From positions 40,721 through 104,720 of the forward strand of contig NZ_ARXU01000013.1 in assembly GCF_000756655.1 (NCBI RefSeq): a DNA stretch of 64,000 nucleotides. Direction: 5' to 3'. The notes below the pieces were generated by a model. It did not search any database. It had not been told where the DNA came from and saw only the letters and a program-made list of their open reading frames with translations. Shown here in pieces: positions 26,587 through 34,656 of the stretch; the first letter of the stretch is position 1; every line of letters begins with the position of its first letter. Source of the DNA: Alcanivorax jadensis T9 (GTDB lineage: Bacteria; Pseudomonadota; Gammaproteobacteria; Pseudomonadales; Alcanivoracaceae). Both the position numbers and the translations under genes were made by a program.

Positions 26587-27648
26587 ATGCACAGTGACTT
26601 GCAGCACGCCCATGATGAAACCCTGCTGGGGTTGTGCCGCCCCGGGTTCGAGAACGACCTGGCTGCGGAGCTGAACTTCCATGCGGCAGAGCAGATGGTT
26701 GGCGGTTATCCGCGTACCGTCCCGGATAGCGGCTATGTGCTCTGGCACAGTCAGCAGGGCTCGATGGCGGCACTGCTGGGGAGCGGGCTGATTTTTGCCC
26801 GTAGCCTGAGCCTGGCCGAGGGCCAGTTCGTGGATATCGGCGATGACCGGATTGCCGAACTGTGGCCGCTTCTGAAGCAGGCGGCCCCTTTCAGCGAGGT
26901 GTTTCTGGAGCATCCGGACACCAACGAAGGTCGTGAGATGCAGCGCTTTCTGCGCGGCTTTCGCAAGGCGCTGGAGCCACGCCTGAAAAAGGCCGGCCTG
27001 TTGAAACCCGGTGCCCGCCAACGGGTGCACCTGTTCTTCAGTGATTCCCACAATGGCTGGGTGACCAGCAGCCCGACCGCTGTACCGTTGGTCGAAGGCG
27101 GGGTGCGACGGCTGAAATTGCCGGCTGAAGCCCCCAGCCGCTCCGCGCTCAAGGTGGAAGAAGCGCTGATCCGCTTCTTCGGCAGCACCGACAGTCTCAC
27201 AGCGAAAACCGCCGTTGATCTGGGCGCCGCCCCGGGCGGCTGGAGCTGGCAACTGGCCCGGCGTGGCATCAAGGTGCAGGCCGTGGATCACGGTAAACTC
27301 GATACCCGCCTGATGGATGAATATCCGGTGGAGCATATCCACGGTGATGCCTTTACCTGGCGGCCCCGAAGCAGTGTGGATCTGGTGGTCTGCGATGTGG
27401 TGGACAAGCCGGCGCGGACCCTGCAGCAGATGGAAAAGTGGCTCACCCAGGGCTGGTCCAAAGCGGCGCTGTTCAATCTCAAGCTGCCCATGAAGCGCCG
27501 TTTCCAGGAGGCCTGGCAATTACTGGAAAAGCTGACTGCTGCCATGGAGCGCCATGAGCATCTGGGGGTGCCCGAGATCAAGGCGGCACAGCTTTACTAC
27601 GATCGTGAGGAAATTACCGTGTGGGCAGCGTTCCACCGGGACTACTGA
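26587..27648 (+). CDS. rlmM: 23S rRNA (cytidine-2'-O)-methyltransferase RlmM
   Basis: A 353-residue SAM enzyme that 2'-O-methylates C2498 of 23S rRNA. An N-terminal THUMP-like region is followed by an RrmJ-type methyltransferase domain: SAM loop [17 protein letters not shown] near residue 212, and the K-D-K-E tetrad can be seen as Lys in SALKVEEAL, Asp in CDVVDKP, Lys in FNLKLPMK and Glu in [10 protein letters not shown] at 26587 is chosen over an in-frame GTG 30 bases upstream. Ends 2 bp before the transporter gene start, so rlmM, the transporter and tusA form a unit. Confidence 0.94.
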   Translation: MHSDLQHAHDETLLGLCRPGFENDLAAELNFHAAEQMVGGYPRTVPDSGYVLWHSQQGSMAALLGSGLIFARSLSLAEGQFVDIGDDRIAELWPLLKQAAPFSEVFLEHPDTNEGREMQRFLRGFRKALEPRLKKAGLLKPGARQRVHLFFSDSHNGWVTSSPTAVPLVEGGVRRLKLPAEAPSRSALKVEEALIRFFGSTDSLTAKTAVDLGAAPGGWSWQLARRGIKVQAVDHGKLDTRLMDEYPVEHIHGDAFTWRPRSSVDLVVCDVVDKPARTLQQMEKWLTQGWSKAALFNLKLPMKRRFQEAWQLLEKLTAAMERHEHLGVPEIKAAQLYYDREEITVWAAFHRDY

Positions 27649-27650
27649 GC

Positions 27651-28892
27651 ATGCCTGCACAGCGTCCCGCGCCGGCTCTCTTTGTCACTCTTGGCGTGCT
27701 GTATTTTGCCCAGGGGCTGCCGGCCGGTTTGCTGGGAAAATCCATGCCGGCTCTGGCCAGAGACGCAGGCCTGTCACCGGAATGGATCGGCCTGCTGGCT
27801 CTGCCGGCCTTGCCCTGGGCGTTGAAGTTTCTCTGGGCTCCCTGGGTGGATCGCTGGGGTAGTGGCAAACCCAATCATCGCAAGCGGTGGATTCTGGCCT
27901 GCGTGTTTGCCGTGATGCTGGTACTGGCCATCACGGCACTGTTTCCCCGCGAATGGTTGTTTGGTCCGGGCTTTGCGCTGTTGGTGGTGCTGCTGTTTCT
28001 GCTCAACCTGTTCAGTGCCACTCAGGATATCGCTACCGACGGCCTGGCCACCCGTTTGCTGACACCGGACTTGCGCGGGTTGGGCAACAGCATTCAGGTG
28101 AACGGCTACAAGATTGGCATGATCCTGGGTAGTGGTGCCTTGCTGATCATGGTCGGTCGCTGGGGCTGGCAGGGTACCCTGGCAAGCCTGATTGTCGCCC
28201 TGCTGCTGGTGGCACTGGTTGTCTGGCGATTTCGTGAGCCCCGGGAGCAGATCAAACCCCGTCGACCCGTGACGTTGCTCTGGTGGCGGCGACAACTGAC
28301 CCTGTTCTGGTGGCGGCCGCAGATGGCTGTTTGGCTGGTGATCCTGCTGGGCTACAAGGTCGGTGACGGGTTCGGTACCCGTATGATCAAACCCTTTCTG
28401 GTGGACCGGCAGTGGAGCCTGGAAGCCATCGGTCGACTGGATTTAGTTTCATCCCTGGTGGGACTGGCCGGCGCGGCACTGGCGGGCGTGCTGATGATGC
28501 GGCTGTCGCGCAAACTGGCGCTGTTCGGTTTTGCCGCCTTGCAGGCCGTGTCCTTTCTTGGCTGGTGGATGGTGGCCAGCAGCCCGGCGGATCACTGGAT
28601 CTGGCCGGTGGCCCTGTTCGAGCAATTCGCCGACGGTCTGTCCACAGTGGCTCTGTTCGTATTAATGATGGACTACTGCCGTAGCGGCCACGAGGGGAGT
28701 GACTACACCATGCAGGCCTCGGTACAGCTGTTTGCGGTGGGCGCCTTTACACTGGCGAGTGGCTTCAGTGCGGCCTGGCTGGGCTATGCGGGCCACTTCC
28801 TGCTGGCTGCGATTCTCTGCACAACCGTTATAATGGCCGCCTTTTTCTGGCAAGCGCCACTTAATGACAACGCGCAAAAGGTAACTCCATGA
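27651..28892 (+). CDS. AmpG-like MFS transporter
   Basis: A 413-residue inner-membrane protein with about 12 hydrophobic segments. [41 protein letters not shown] and [16 protein letters not shown] match the AmpG/acetyl-CoA-transporter branch of the major facilitator superfamily, whose members import anhydro-muropeptides. Substrate here is not proven. It begins 2 bp after rlmM and overlaps the tusA start by ATGA, giving a coupled three-gene set. Confidence 0.85.
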   Translation: MPAQRPAPALFVTLGVLYFAQGLPAGLLGKSMPALARDAGLSPEWIGLLALPALPWALKFLWAPWVDRWGSGKPNHRKRWILACVFAVMLVLAITALFPREWLFGPGFALLVVLLFLLNLFSATQDIATDGLATRLLTPDLRGLGNSIQVNGYKIGMILGSGALLIMVGRWGWQGTLASLIVALLLVALVVWRFREPREQIKPRRPVTLLWWRRQLTLFWWRPQMAVWLVILLGYKVGDGFGTRMIKPFLVDRQWSLEAIGRLDLVSSLVGLAGAALAGVLMMRLSRKLALFGFAALQAVSFLGWWMVASSPADHWIWPVALFEQFADGLSTVALFVLMMDYCRSGHEGSDYTMQASVQLFAVGAFTLASGFSAAWLGYAGHFLLAAILCTTVIMAAFFWQAPLNDNAQKVTP

Positions 28893-29128
28893 CCCAGGAC
28901 GCCCAACACCACCTCGACGCCACTGGTCTGCTGTGCCCGGAACCGGTGATGATGTTGCACAACAAGGTGCGCGACATGGCCCCTGGCGAGGTCCTGGAAG
29001 TCCGCGCCACCGACCCGTCCACCGAACGGGATATTCCCAAGTTCTGCCAGTTTCTTGGCCATACCTTGTTGGGCCAGGAGCAGGAGGGGGAGCTTTGGGT
29101 TTATTGGATACGGAAGAAGGGTAATTGA
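28889..29128 (+). CDS. tusA: Sulfurtransferase TusA
   Basis: A 79-residue sulfur-relay protein; E. coli TusA passes sulfur from IscS toward tRNA 2-thiouridine synthesis. [22 protein letters not shown] holds the CPxP motif with the persulfide Cys near residue 16, and [15 protein letters not shown] matches the E. coli protein closely. ATG overlaps the preceding stop (ATGA). The stop codon TGA is inside the left arm of repeat element copy B, so the C-terminal GN comes from the element edge. Confidence 0.92.
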   Translation: MTQDAQHHLDATGLLCPEPVMMLHNKVRDMAPGEVLEVRATDPSTERDIPKFCQFLGHTLLGQEQEGELWVYWIRKKGN

Positions 29129-29284
29129 TAGTTGAGAATGGATAATTGATAACTGCGCGATCAAGCCCCGTGCAGCATTAAAATGCAAGAGGCCGCGGCC
29201 AATCTCTGGGCGCGGCCTCTTGCATTTCAGGTCACCGTAATCTTTACCGCGACGTTATCAATTATCCATTCTCAACTATCAATT
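29123..29284. repeat. Terminal-inverted-repeat element, copy B
   Basis: A 162-bp element with 37-base arms (29123-29159 and 29248-29284) that match each other as inverted repeats at 35 of 37 positions and match copy A (14283-14446). The centre is a different hairpin with a perfect 17-bp stem AAATGCAAGAGGCCGCG (29181-29197 with 29211-29227), sharing only the GAGGCCGCG core with copy A. It lies between two convergent genes and supplies the stop codon to both tusA and the unknown protein gene. Confidence 0.87.
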
Positions 29285-29968
29285 GGTCCTGGAAAGCATC
29301 GCCACCGCGGCCAGTGCTTCCGGGTCACGTTCTTTCAGTTTATTGGCGATGCCGTGCTGGAAGAAGTAGCGGAAGTGCGGTAATTGTTGGGCCTGGATCA
29401 GGCATTTGGCGCCAGGTAGCACCGGGGTTTCCATGGTGCCGGTTTCATCGGCCACCATGGCGGCCAGGGTGCCGTCTGCGGTCAGGCGCCAGCTCACCAC
29501 CTCCATCAGGCTGATGGTATGGAAGCCATCCTCGGAAAAAACCGCGTGGGTGCCGATGGTGTCGGGGATTTCCTGAATCGTCTGATCGCCGGGCCGGGGT
29601 TTGCCAAAGAAGCCCAGTGCCGCATCCAGCTCCTGTACCTTGTGCTCGGGAGCATCAACGAACAGGTAGTCGCTTTCCGGCAGTCGGTATCCTTCCCAGC
29701 GGCCGTTCAGAGGGTCCGCCAGCGCCATGGCGGTCACCGGCTCTTTCAGCCAGGGGACCATGGCCACCGTGTCGCCATTGGCGAGACGAGCCCAGGCCAG
29801 AATTTTCAGGGAAAAGAGTTTATCCGGGTGGTGGTCATTGGCGTACAACAGCTCAATGCCATCGTATTCCGGGGAAAGACGCAAAATGGGGGGCTGTGCC
29901 GCTTTGCGGCGTGGAGAGAAGGGAACCACATTGTTCCCGCCAGGGTGTTGCCGGTGAGCCTGAGTCAT
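29279..29968 (-). CDS. Unrecognised 229-residue protein
   Basis: No family recognised. No signal peptide or membrane segment; soluble, mixed alpha/beta. An early Pro/Arg-rich linker (NNVVPFSPRRKAAQPPILRLSPEYDG) is followed by KILAWARLANGDTVAMVPWLKEPV and a second similar strand run VSWRLTADGTLAAMVADETG, so it may contain an internal duplicated beta unit. ATG at 29968 follows GGGAGGTG, a strong ribosome site. The stop codon is in the arm of repeat copy B. Probably a real gene: good RBS, full length, codon use like neighbours. Confidence 0.75.
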   Translation of the reverse strand: MTQAHRQHPGGNNVVPFSPRRKAAQPPILRLSPEYDGIELLYANDHHPDKLFSLKILAWARLANGDTVAMVPWLKEPVTAMALADPLNGRWEGYRLPESDYLFVDAPEHKVQELDAALGFFGKPRPGDQTIQEIPDTIGTHAVFSEDGFHTISLMEVVSWRLTADGTLAAMVADETGTMETPVLPGAKCLIQAQQLPHFRYFFQHGIANKLKERDPEALAAVAMLSRTN

Positions 29969-30036
29969 GGGCACCTCCCGGTACAAGTCCTTGGCGCCGC
30001 CAGCCCGACACACAGTGTTCGTTCTGCACGGCCCTG

Positions 30037-30302
30037 AGGAGACTCTGAATAACTCGTTGCATACTCAGCGTGGCCTGAAAGGTGCAGCTGTTGTGGTTTG
30101 TCGCGAAGGACAGGGTGGTTCCCTTTCCTAGGGACAAAACGCAGCAGATGTGCCTTTCAGGCCGCGCCCTCCGGGTCTTCCAGGCTGACCCGTACTCGTC
30201 GTTGCAATTTCTCGACAGGCAACCAGCATGCCATCAAAATTGCGCCTAGATTACGAGCCAGCCTGAAAGACTGAGCATGCAAGGAGTTATTCAGAGTCTC
30301 CT
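30037..30302. repeat. 266-bp nested palindromic (MITE-like) element
   Basis: Terminal inverted repeats of about 30 bases start AGGAGACTCTGAATAACTC (left 30037-30066, right 30273-30302; two mismatches). Inside are further paired arms: GGCCTGAAAGG (30073-30083) with CCTTTCAGGCC (30154-30164), and CTGTTGTGGTTTGTC with GACAAAACGCAGCAG. A CTGA direct repeat can be drawn at both ends. No open frame of note. Looks like a miniature inverted-repeat transposable element or IS remnant, upstream of the unknown 229-residue gene. Confidence 0.75.
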
Positions 30303-30352
30303 GAATTCACGTTAGCCTGTACGGGGCGGCCATGCAAGCCGGTGCAGAAAGC

Positions 30353-30389
30353 AATTCATAGTTGATAATGGATAATTGATAGCTGCGCG
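30353..30389. repeat. Solo arm of the terminal-repeat element (copy C)
   Basis: AATTCATAGTTGATAATGG followed by ATAATTGATAGCTGCGCG matches the 37-base arm of copies A and B with a few mismatches. No opposite arm or central hairpin is found within the next 150 bases. The rest of 30303-30520 holds no gene that I can support. Confidence 0.7.
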
Positions 30390-30520
30390 GTTTTGGTACT
30401 GAGGTGGCTCGCTGCGAAGGTGCCCGCGCGTCGGGGTGGCGTAGCCTGTAGGTCTGAACGCGGTTGACTTGTGGTTCGGCTTTATCCCCTTTTAATGTTC
30501 ATTTCATCCAGGAGGCGGGT

Positions 30521-30976
30521 GTGCAGTGTGAGTATTATTTTGCCTATGGCTCGAACATGAACCCGGGCCGAATGGCGGTGCGGGGCATGCAGTATCGGGA
30601 GTCCATGGCGGCGCGGCTGGAAGGGTGGACGCTGGCATTCAACAAGCGGGCCCATGGCAAGCAGGGCATTGCCTACGCCAACATTGTGCCGACCAATGAT
30701 GCGGTGGAAGGGGTGTTGTACCGCTTGCGCGATCATCGGGAAATCGAGCGGATGGACCCCTATGAAGGGCACCCGGTCCGTTACCGGCGTGAATGCCTGC
30801 CGGTGCTGACAGGTGCGGGTGAAGTGCCAACCTGGGTTTATATTGCCAACGCAGACTGGCAGGCGGAAAACCTGAAACCGGAGCGCTGGTACCTTAACCA
30901 TCTGTTAAGCGGACGCCCCTGGTTGACCGACAGTTATTACCGAAGGCTGTTGCAGGTGCCGGTATTTGAAACGTAG
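30521..30976 (+). CDS. Gamma-glutamylcyclotransferase-like protein
   Basis: A 151-residue GGCT-like fold protein. YYFAYGSNMNPGRMAVRG at the start is the glycine-rich YGSN substrate loop, and MDPYEGHPVRYRRE holds the expected catalytic Glu. Members convert gamma-glutamyl-amino acids or glutathione derivatives to 5-oxoproline. Start is a GTG placed 9 bases after AGGAGG; the upstream extension in frame lacks family sequence. Monocistronic between repeat clusters. Confidence 0.82.
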   Translation: MQCEYYFAYGSNMNPGRMAVRGMQYRESMAARLEGWTLAFNKRAHGKQGIAYANIVPTNDAVEGVLYRLRDHREIERMDPYEGHPVRYRRECLPVLTGAGEVPTWVYIANADWQAENLKPERWYLNHLLSGRPWLTDSYYRRLLQVPVFET

Positions 30977-31009
30977 GCGGGCGGCTGCCGAGAAGATGCC
31001 GGACAGTAT

Positions 31010-31113
31010 CGTAGGGTGGATTAGCCTAAGCGTAATCCACCTGCTGCCTGACTGGGCAAGGTGTCATCACGCCGAAACGATGGTGGATTACGCCTAGGCT
31101 AATCCACCCTACG
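31010..31113. repeat. GGTGGATTA-type inverted repeat
   Basis: Arms of 32 bases (31010-31041 and 31082-31113), core GTAGGGTGGATTAGCC, match as inverted repeats at 31 of 32 positions across a 40-base centre. Same family as 46731-46812. Lies between the GGCT-like gene and the convergent MATE gene. Confidence 0.8.
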
Positions 31114-31136
31114 GAGGACGCGGGACAGGGATGGTG

Positions 31137-32492
31137 TCAGGTGGTTGGTGACAAGGTTTGCCGCATCCGCCAGCGCAGTCGCCAGCCCAGCAGAATGGCC
31201 GCCACGGTCAGGCCGGCTACCAGCCCGATCCAGAACCCTGCCGGGCCCATGGGCTCGCCGAACCAGTGGGTCAGTCCCAGGCCGTAACCCAGTGGCAGGC
31301 CTACACCCCAGTAGGCGAACAGGGTCATGATCATAGGCCAGGCAGTGTCTTCGAAGCCGCGCAGGCAGCCGTTGGCGCAGACCTGCAGGGCGTCGGATAC
31401 CTGGTATAACGCTGCGAACAGCAACAGATAGGTGGCCAGTTCGATCACGTCCCGGTTATTGGTATAGATATGGGGGATCCAGCTTCTTGCCAAGACCAGC
31501 GCCGCTGCTGCCGTCACCCCCACCACGGTGGTGATACACAGTGCCACCTGCACCGCATGGCGCAGTCCCGGCTCGTCGTGGCGCCCCCTGGCATGGCCCA
31601 CCCGGACCGAGGCGGCCAGGGAAAAGCTGAGCGGCACCATGAAAATCAGCGAGGTAAAGTTCAGGGCGATCTGGTGGCTGGCCACGATCTGGGCTCCCAG
31701 GCTGCCGATCAGCAGGGCAATCACGGCAAAGATGCTGACCTCGAAAAAGATCGATAACCCTACTGGCAGCCCCAGACGCAGCATGTACCCCAGGCTGGCC
31801 ATTTCAAAATGGCGCCGGCGCAGATTGAGCGGCGCGTGCTGGTACACCGGGTGGCGGTGGGTATAAAACAGCATCATCAGTGCCATAGACCACATCACCA
31901 GGGAGGTGGCCCAGCCGCAGCCGACTCCGCCCATGGCAGGGAAACCCAATTTGCCGTAAATCAGCACATAGTTACTGGGAATATTGATCAGTAGCCCGAT
32001 CACGCTGAACAGCAACACCGGGCGGGTGTGGTTCATGGACTCGGTGTAGCTGCGCATGGCCAGCATCAGGGCGGCGCCGGGCATCCCCCAGCTGAGGGCA
32101 TCCAGATAACCGCTGACCAGCGGGCGAATGGCCGGGTCCACGTCCATCCATACCAGTACCGGTGCGATGCTGCGCAGGATCAGGGCGCAGAGAATACCCA
32201 GACCCAGGCCCAGCCAGATGCCCTGCTGGGCGAGCGGGTTGATGCGATGGTAAGCTTCGCCGCCAAGATGGCGGGAAAGAATCGGCGTGGCGCTCATCAG
32301 CACGCCGGTCATGAACAGGAACAGTGGCACCCAGATACTGGCGCCCACCGCCACCGCCGCCAGATCATTGGCACTGACTCTCCCTGCCATCATGGTATCC
32401 ACAAAGCCGTTGGCGGTCTGGGCCAACTGGCCGCCGAGAATGGGCAGGGCAAGTGTGAGCTGGGCGGCGAGCTCCTGACGACGGGATGACAT
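31137..32492 (-). CDS. MATE family multidrug exporter
   Basis: A 451-residue inner-membrane protein with about 12 hydrophobic helices. LTLALPILGGQLAQTANGFVDTMMAGRVSANDLAAVAVG is the typical NorM/MATE start, and the second half repeats the pattern (LGLPVGLSIFFEVSIFAVIALLIGSLGAQIVASHQIALN). Expected to export cationic drugs or metabolites with Na+ or H+. ATG at 32492 gives the family length (about 450); the open frame runs further upstream without conserved sequence. epmC starts 17 bp away on the other strand. Confidence 0.92.
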   Translation of the reverse strand: MSSRRQELAAQLTLALPILGGQLAQTANGFVDTMMAGRVSANDLAAVAVGASIWVPLFLFMTGVLMSATPILSRHLGGEAYHRINPLAQQGIWLGLGLGILCALILRSIAPVLVWMDVDPAIRPLVSGYLDALSWGMPGAALMLAMRSYTESMNHTRPVLLFSVIGLLINIPSNYVLIYGKLGFPAMGGVGCGWATSLVMWSMALMMLFYTHRHPVYQHAPLNLRRRHFEMASLGYMLRLGLPVGLSIFFEVSIFAVIALLIGSLGAQIVASHQIALNFTSLIFMVPLSFSLAASVRVGHARGRHDEPGLRHAVQVALCITTVVGVTAAAALVLARSWIPHIYTNNRDVIELATYLLLFAALYQVSDALQVCANGCLRGFEDTAWPMIMTLFAYWGVGLPLGYGLGLTHWFGEPMGPAGFWIGLVAGLTVAAILLGWRLRWRMRQTLSPTT

Positions 32493-32508
32493 AGGCGCGA
32501 CGAATCTT

Positions 32509-33099
32509 ATGGGTGATCTTGGCGGTAAGCCACAGGGCCAAACAAAGGCGGCTACCATACCGCAAAGCGCTGTCCGGGGGCACCGTAGCGAGGACCTGGA
32601 CAGACTGTTTAGGGCCACTTTTTTTCATTCTCATACCACCGTTCTGGAAGGCGGCGCGGACGAGCCCGTGTATCGTCCGGGCAACCCCCATCGTATCTGT
32701 TACACCCGCGATTATTTCCGCAGCGCCCTGCACGAAATCGCCCACTGGTGTGTGGCCGGCCCGACCCGCCGACAGCAGGAAGATTATGGCTACTGGTATG
32801 CCCCGGACGGACGCAATGCCGAGCAGCAGGCGCAGTTCACCCGGGTAGAAGTCTACCCCCAGGCCTTGGAAGCCCTGTTCTGTGCAGCATGCGGCCATCC
32901 ATTCCGGGTGTCACTGGATAACCTGAATGGGGAGGCGGGGGAAGAGGGCGCGTTTGCCTTGAAGGTCAGGGAAAAGGCTCAGGATCTGCTGAAAAGCGGG
33001 TTGCCGGATCGCCCGCAGCGCTGGTGCCAGGTGCTGATGGAGTATTACGGCCTGGCGGACAGGGAACTGGAAACGGCTTTGGAAGATACGTTCATATAG
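32509..33099 (+). CDS. epmC: Elongation factor P hydroxylase
   Basis: A 196-residue protein matching E. coli EpmC (YfcM), which hydroxylates the lysylated EF-P residue. Conserved features: SALHEIAHWCVAGPTRRQQEDYGYWYAPDGR, with the HExxH-like metal site, QAQFTRVEVYPQALEALFCAACGHPFRVS, and RPQRWCQVLMEYY. The start is uncertain: the ATG used has no clear ribosome site, and E. coli homology only begins about 25 residues in (SEDLDRLF). epmA/epmB and efp are not in this window. Confidence 0.9.
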   Translation: MGDLGGKPQGQTKAATIPQSAVRGHRSEDLDRLFRATFFHSHTTVLEGGADEPVYRPGNPHRICYTRDYFRSALHEIAHWCVAGPTRRQQEDYGYWYAPDGRNAEQQAQFTRVEVYPQALEALFCAACGHPFRVSLDNLNGEAGEEGAFALKVREKAQDLLKSGLPDRPQRWCQVLMEYYGLADRELETALEDTFI

Positions 33100-33108
33100 C
33101 CGGAGTGG

Positions 33109-33262
33109 CTGTAGGAGCCCCGCTTGAGGGGCGAACCGAGCGGAGTGAGGAAAACATTGTTATGACGGGCAGGCTCGGGCCTGTCGGGTCCTGATATCCC
33201 TGATCGCCCTACGTGCGATTTCCGCGCAAGCGCGGTTCGCGGCTCAAGCGGGGCTCCTACAG
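33109..33262. repeat. GTAGGAGC-type inverted repeat
   Basis: Arms CTGTAGGAGCCCCGCTTGAG and CTCAAGCGGGGCTCCTACAG (with small interruptions) enclose a 100-base centre that itself contains GGGCGAACCGAGCGGAGTGAGG and CGCGCAAGCGCGGTTCGCGG. Located between epmC and the convergent DUF58 gene, where no coding region is seen. Confidence 0.75.
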
Positions 33263-33306
33263 CTAGTTCAGAACGTGTGGTTGGTACGTTTCAATGTGTG
33301 TCAGTT

Positions 33307-34656
33307 CTACAAACGTCCGCTGCGTTTCAGCATAAGGTAAAGGTTATTGAGCTGCGCCGGCATCTGTTGTGGTGTGGTGGCAGTGACCAGCGCCCCCGCA
33401 TGGCGCAGGCGGGTGTGCAGGTCGTGGCGGGCCTGTTGTTCCTGGGCGTCGGCGCACACTTGCAGGGCCTGATCAAAATCGTTGCCCACCGGCTGGCGTG
33501 ACAGTTGTTCCTGTTCCGGCAGCAGCATGTCGGCAATCAGTACCAGATGGTGGCGACGCAGCAGGGACACGGCGCTCATCAGATCATCCAGATCTTCCTG
33601 CTGCAGGCGGGTAACCAGTACCACAAGGGCTCGTCGCCGGCTGCGGCGCACCAGTTGCCGGGCGGCCAGGCTGAAGTCGCTGGCATGCTGGCTGGGGTGT
33701 AGATCGTAGAGCCCGTTGAGTAGGTGGTTGATGCCCTGCTGGCCCTGCACCGGTGGCAGCCAGCGTGGCTGGTCGCCGGAAAACAGCATGGCGCCGGCCT
33801 TGTCCTTTTGCTTGAGCGCACTCCAGGCCAGTAGCAGGGCGGCGTTAAGCGCGTGGTCGAAGCCGGTCAGCGAGCCAACCGGCATCCCCAGACGCCGCCC
33901 GCCATCCAGCATCACCAGCACCTGCTGATTCTGCTCATCCTGATATTCCCGGCTGATCAGACTGCGGCGGCGGGCGGTGGCTTTCCAGTCGATCTGGCGC
34001 AGGCTGTCACCGGGGTGATATTCGCGTAACTGATGAAACTCCATGCCTTCGCCGCGGCGCGGTTGCAGCCGTGTGCCGGTGAGCAGGTGGGCATGATTGG
34101 CATCCAATCCGCTGTGGCTGAGACGGGAGAAATCCGGGTATACCGGCACGGTGCAGGCGGCGTCGCATACCTTGCGTACCTGCCACAGCATCAGGCGGCT
34201 GGGGAACCAGAACACCAGGTCGCCGAACTGTACCGGGCCGCGGCGGCTGGGCCGGTAGTGATAGGTCAGCTCGGTCAGCTCTGCTTCGGCCCGTGTCAGG
34301 GTGGCCGGCAGGCCGGTGTGGGGATCGTCACCGGGGTGCTGGTCGGCCAGCTCTACGGTTTCCGGCAGGCTTGCCGAGGAGACCCGCACCCGTACCGGGT
34401 GCGGTTGCTGAACCGACAGGGCTGTAGGTAACTCCCGCTGTGCCTGTGGGGCAGGCAAGCGGCGGGCGTGCCACTGATCCAGCAGGGCAATCACCAAAGT
34501 CAGGGCGCCCAGTGCCCACCAGACGACGACAAACCCGGCGGGCAGCCAGAATAGTGCAACGGCCAGCAAGGCCCACAGCGCAACGATGGCAAGCAGTCGC
34601 GGTGCGGGTTTTAGGCTTCCAGCGTCTGGCGTCCGGCGTCTCGCGTTCCCTGTCAT
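33307..34656 (-). CDS. DUF58 domain membrane protein
   Basis: A 449-residue protein: two N-terminal membrane helices (residues about 18-58), an immunoglobulin-like stretch, then the DUF58 domain with TGTRLQPRRGEGMEFHQLREYHPGDSLRQIDWKATARR near residue 190-225 and a von Willebrand A-like region starting QVLVMLDGGRRLG. Last gene of the MoxR-centred cluster, overlapping the MoxR stop by ATGA. DUF58 proteins are usual partners of MoxR ATPases. The first codons (ARRRTPDAGSL) are encoded by a GGCGTCCGGCGTCTCGCG tract that resembles an intergenic repeat near 2036, so the N-terminus may be repeat-derived. Confidence 0.88.
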   Translation of the reverse strand: MTGNARRRTPDAGSLKPAPRLLAIVALWALLAVALFWLPAGFVVVWWALGALTLVIALLDQWHARRLPAPQAQRELPTALSVQQPHPVRVRVSSASLPETVELADQHPGDDPHTGLPATLTRAEAELTELTYHYRPSRRGPVQFGDLVFWFPSRLMLWQVRKVCDAACTVPVYPDFSRLSHSGLDANHAHLLTGTRLQPRRGEGMEFHQLREYHPGDSLRQIDWKATARRRSLISREYQDEQNQQVLVMLDGGRRLGMPVGSLTGFDHALNAALLLAWSALKQKDKAGAMLFSGDQPRWLPPVQGQQGINHLLNGLYDLHPSQHASDFSLAARQLVRRSRRRALVVLVTRLQQEDLDDLMSAVSLLRRHHLVLIADMLLPEQEQLSRQPVGNDFDQALQVCADAQEQQARHDLHTRLRHAGALVTATTPQQMPAQLNNLYLMLKRSGRL

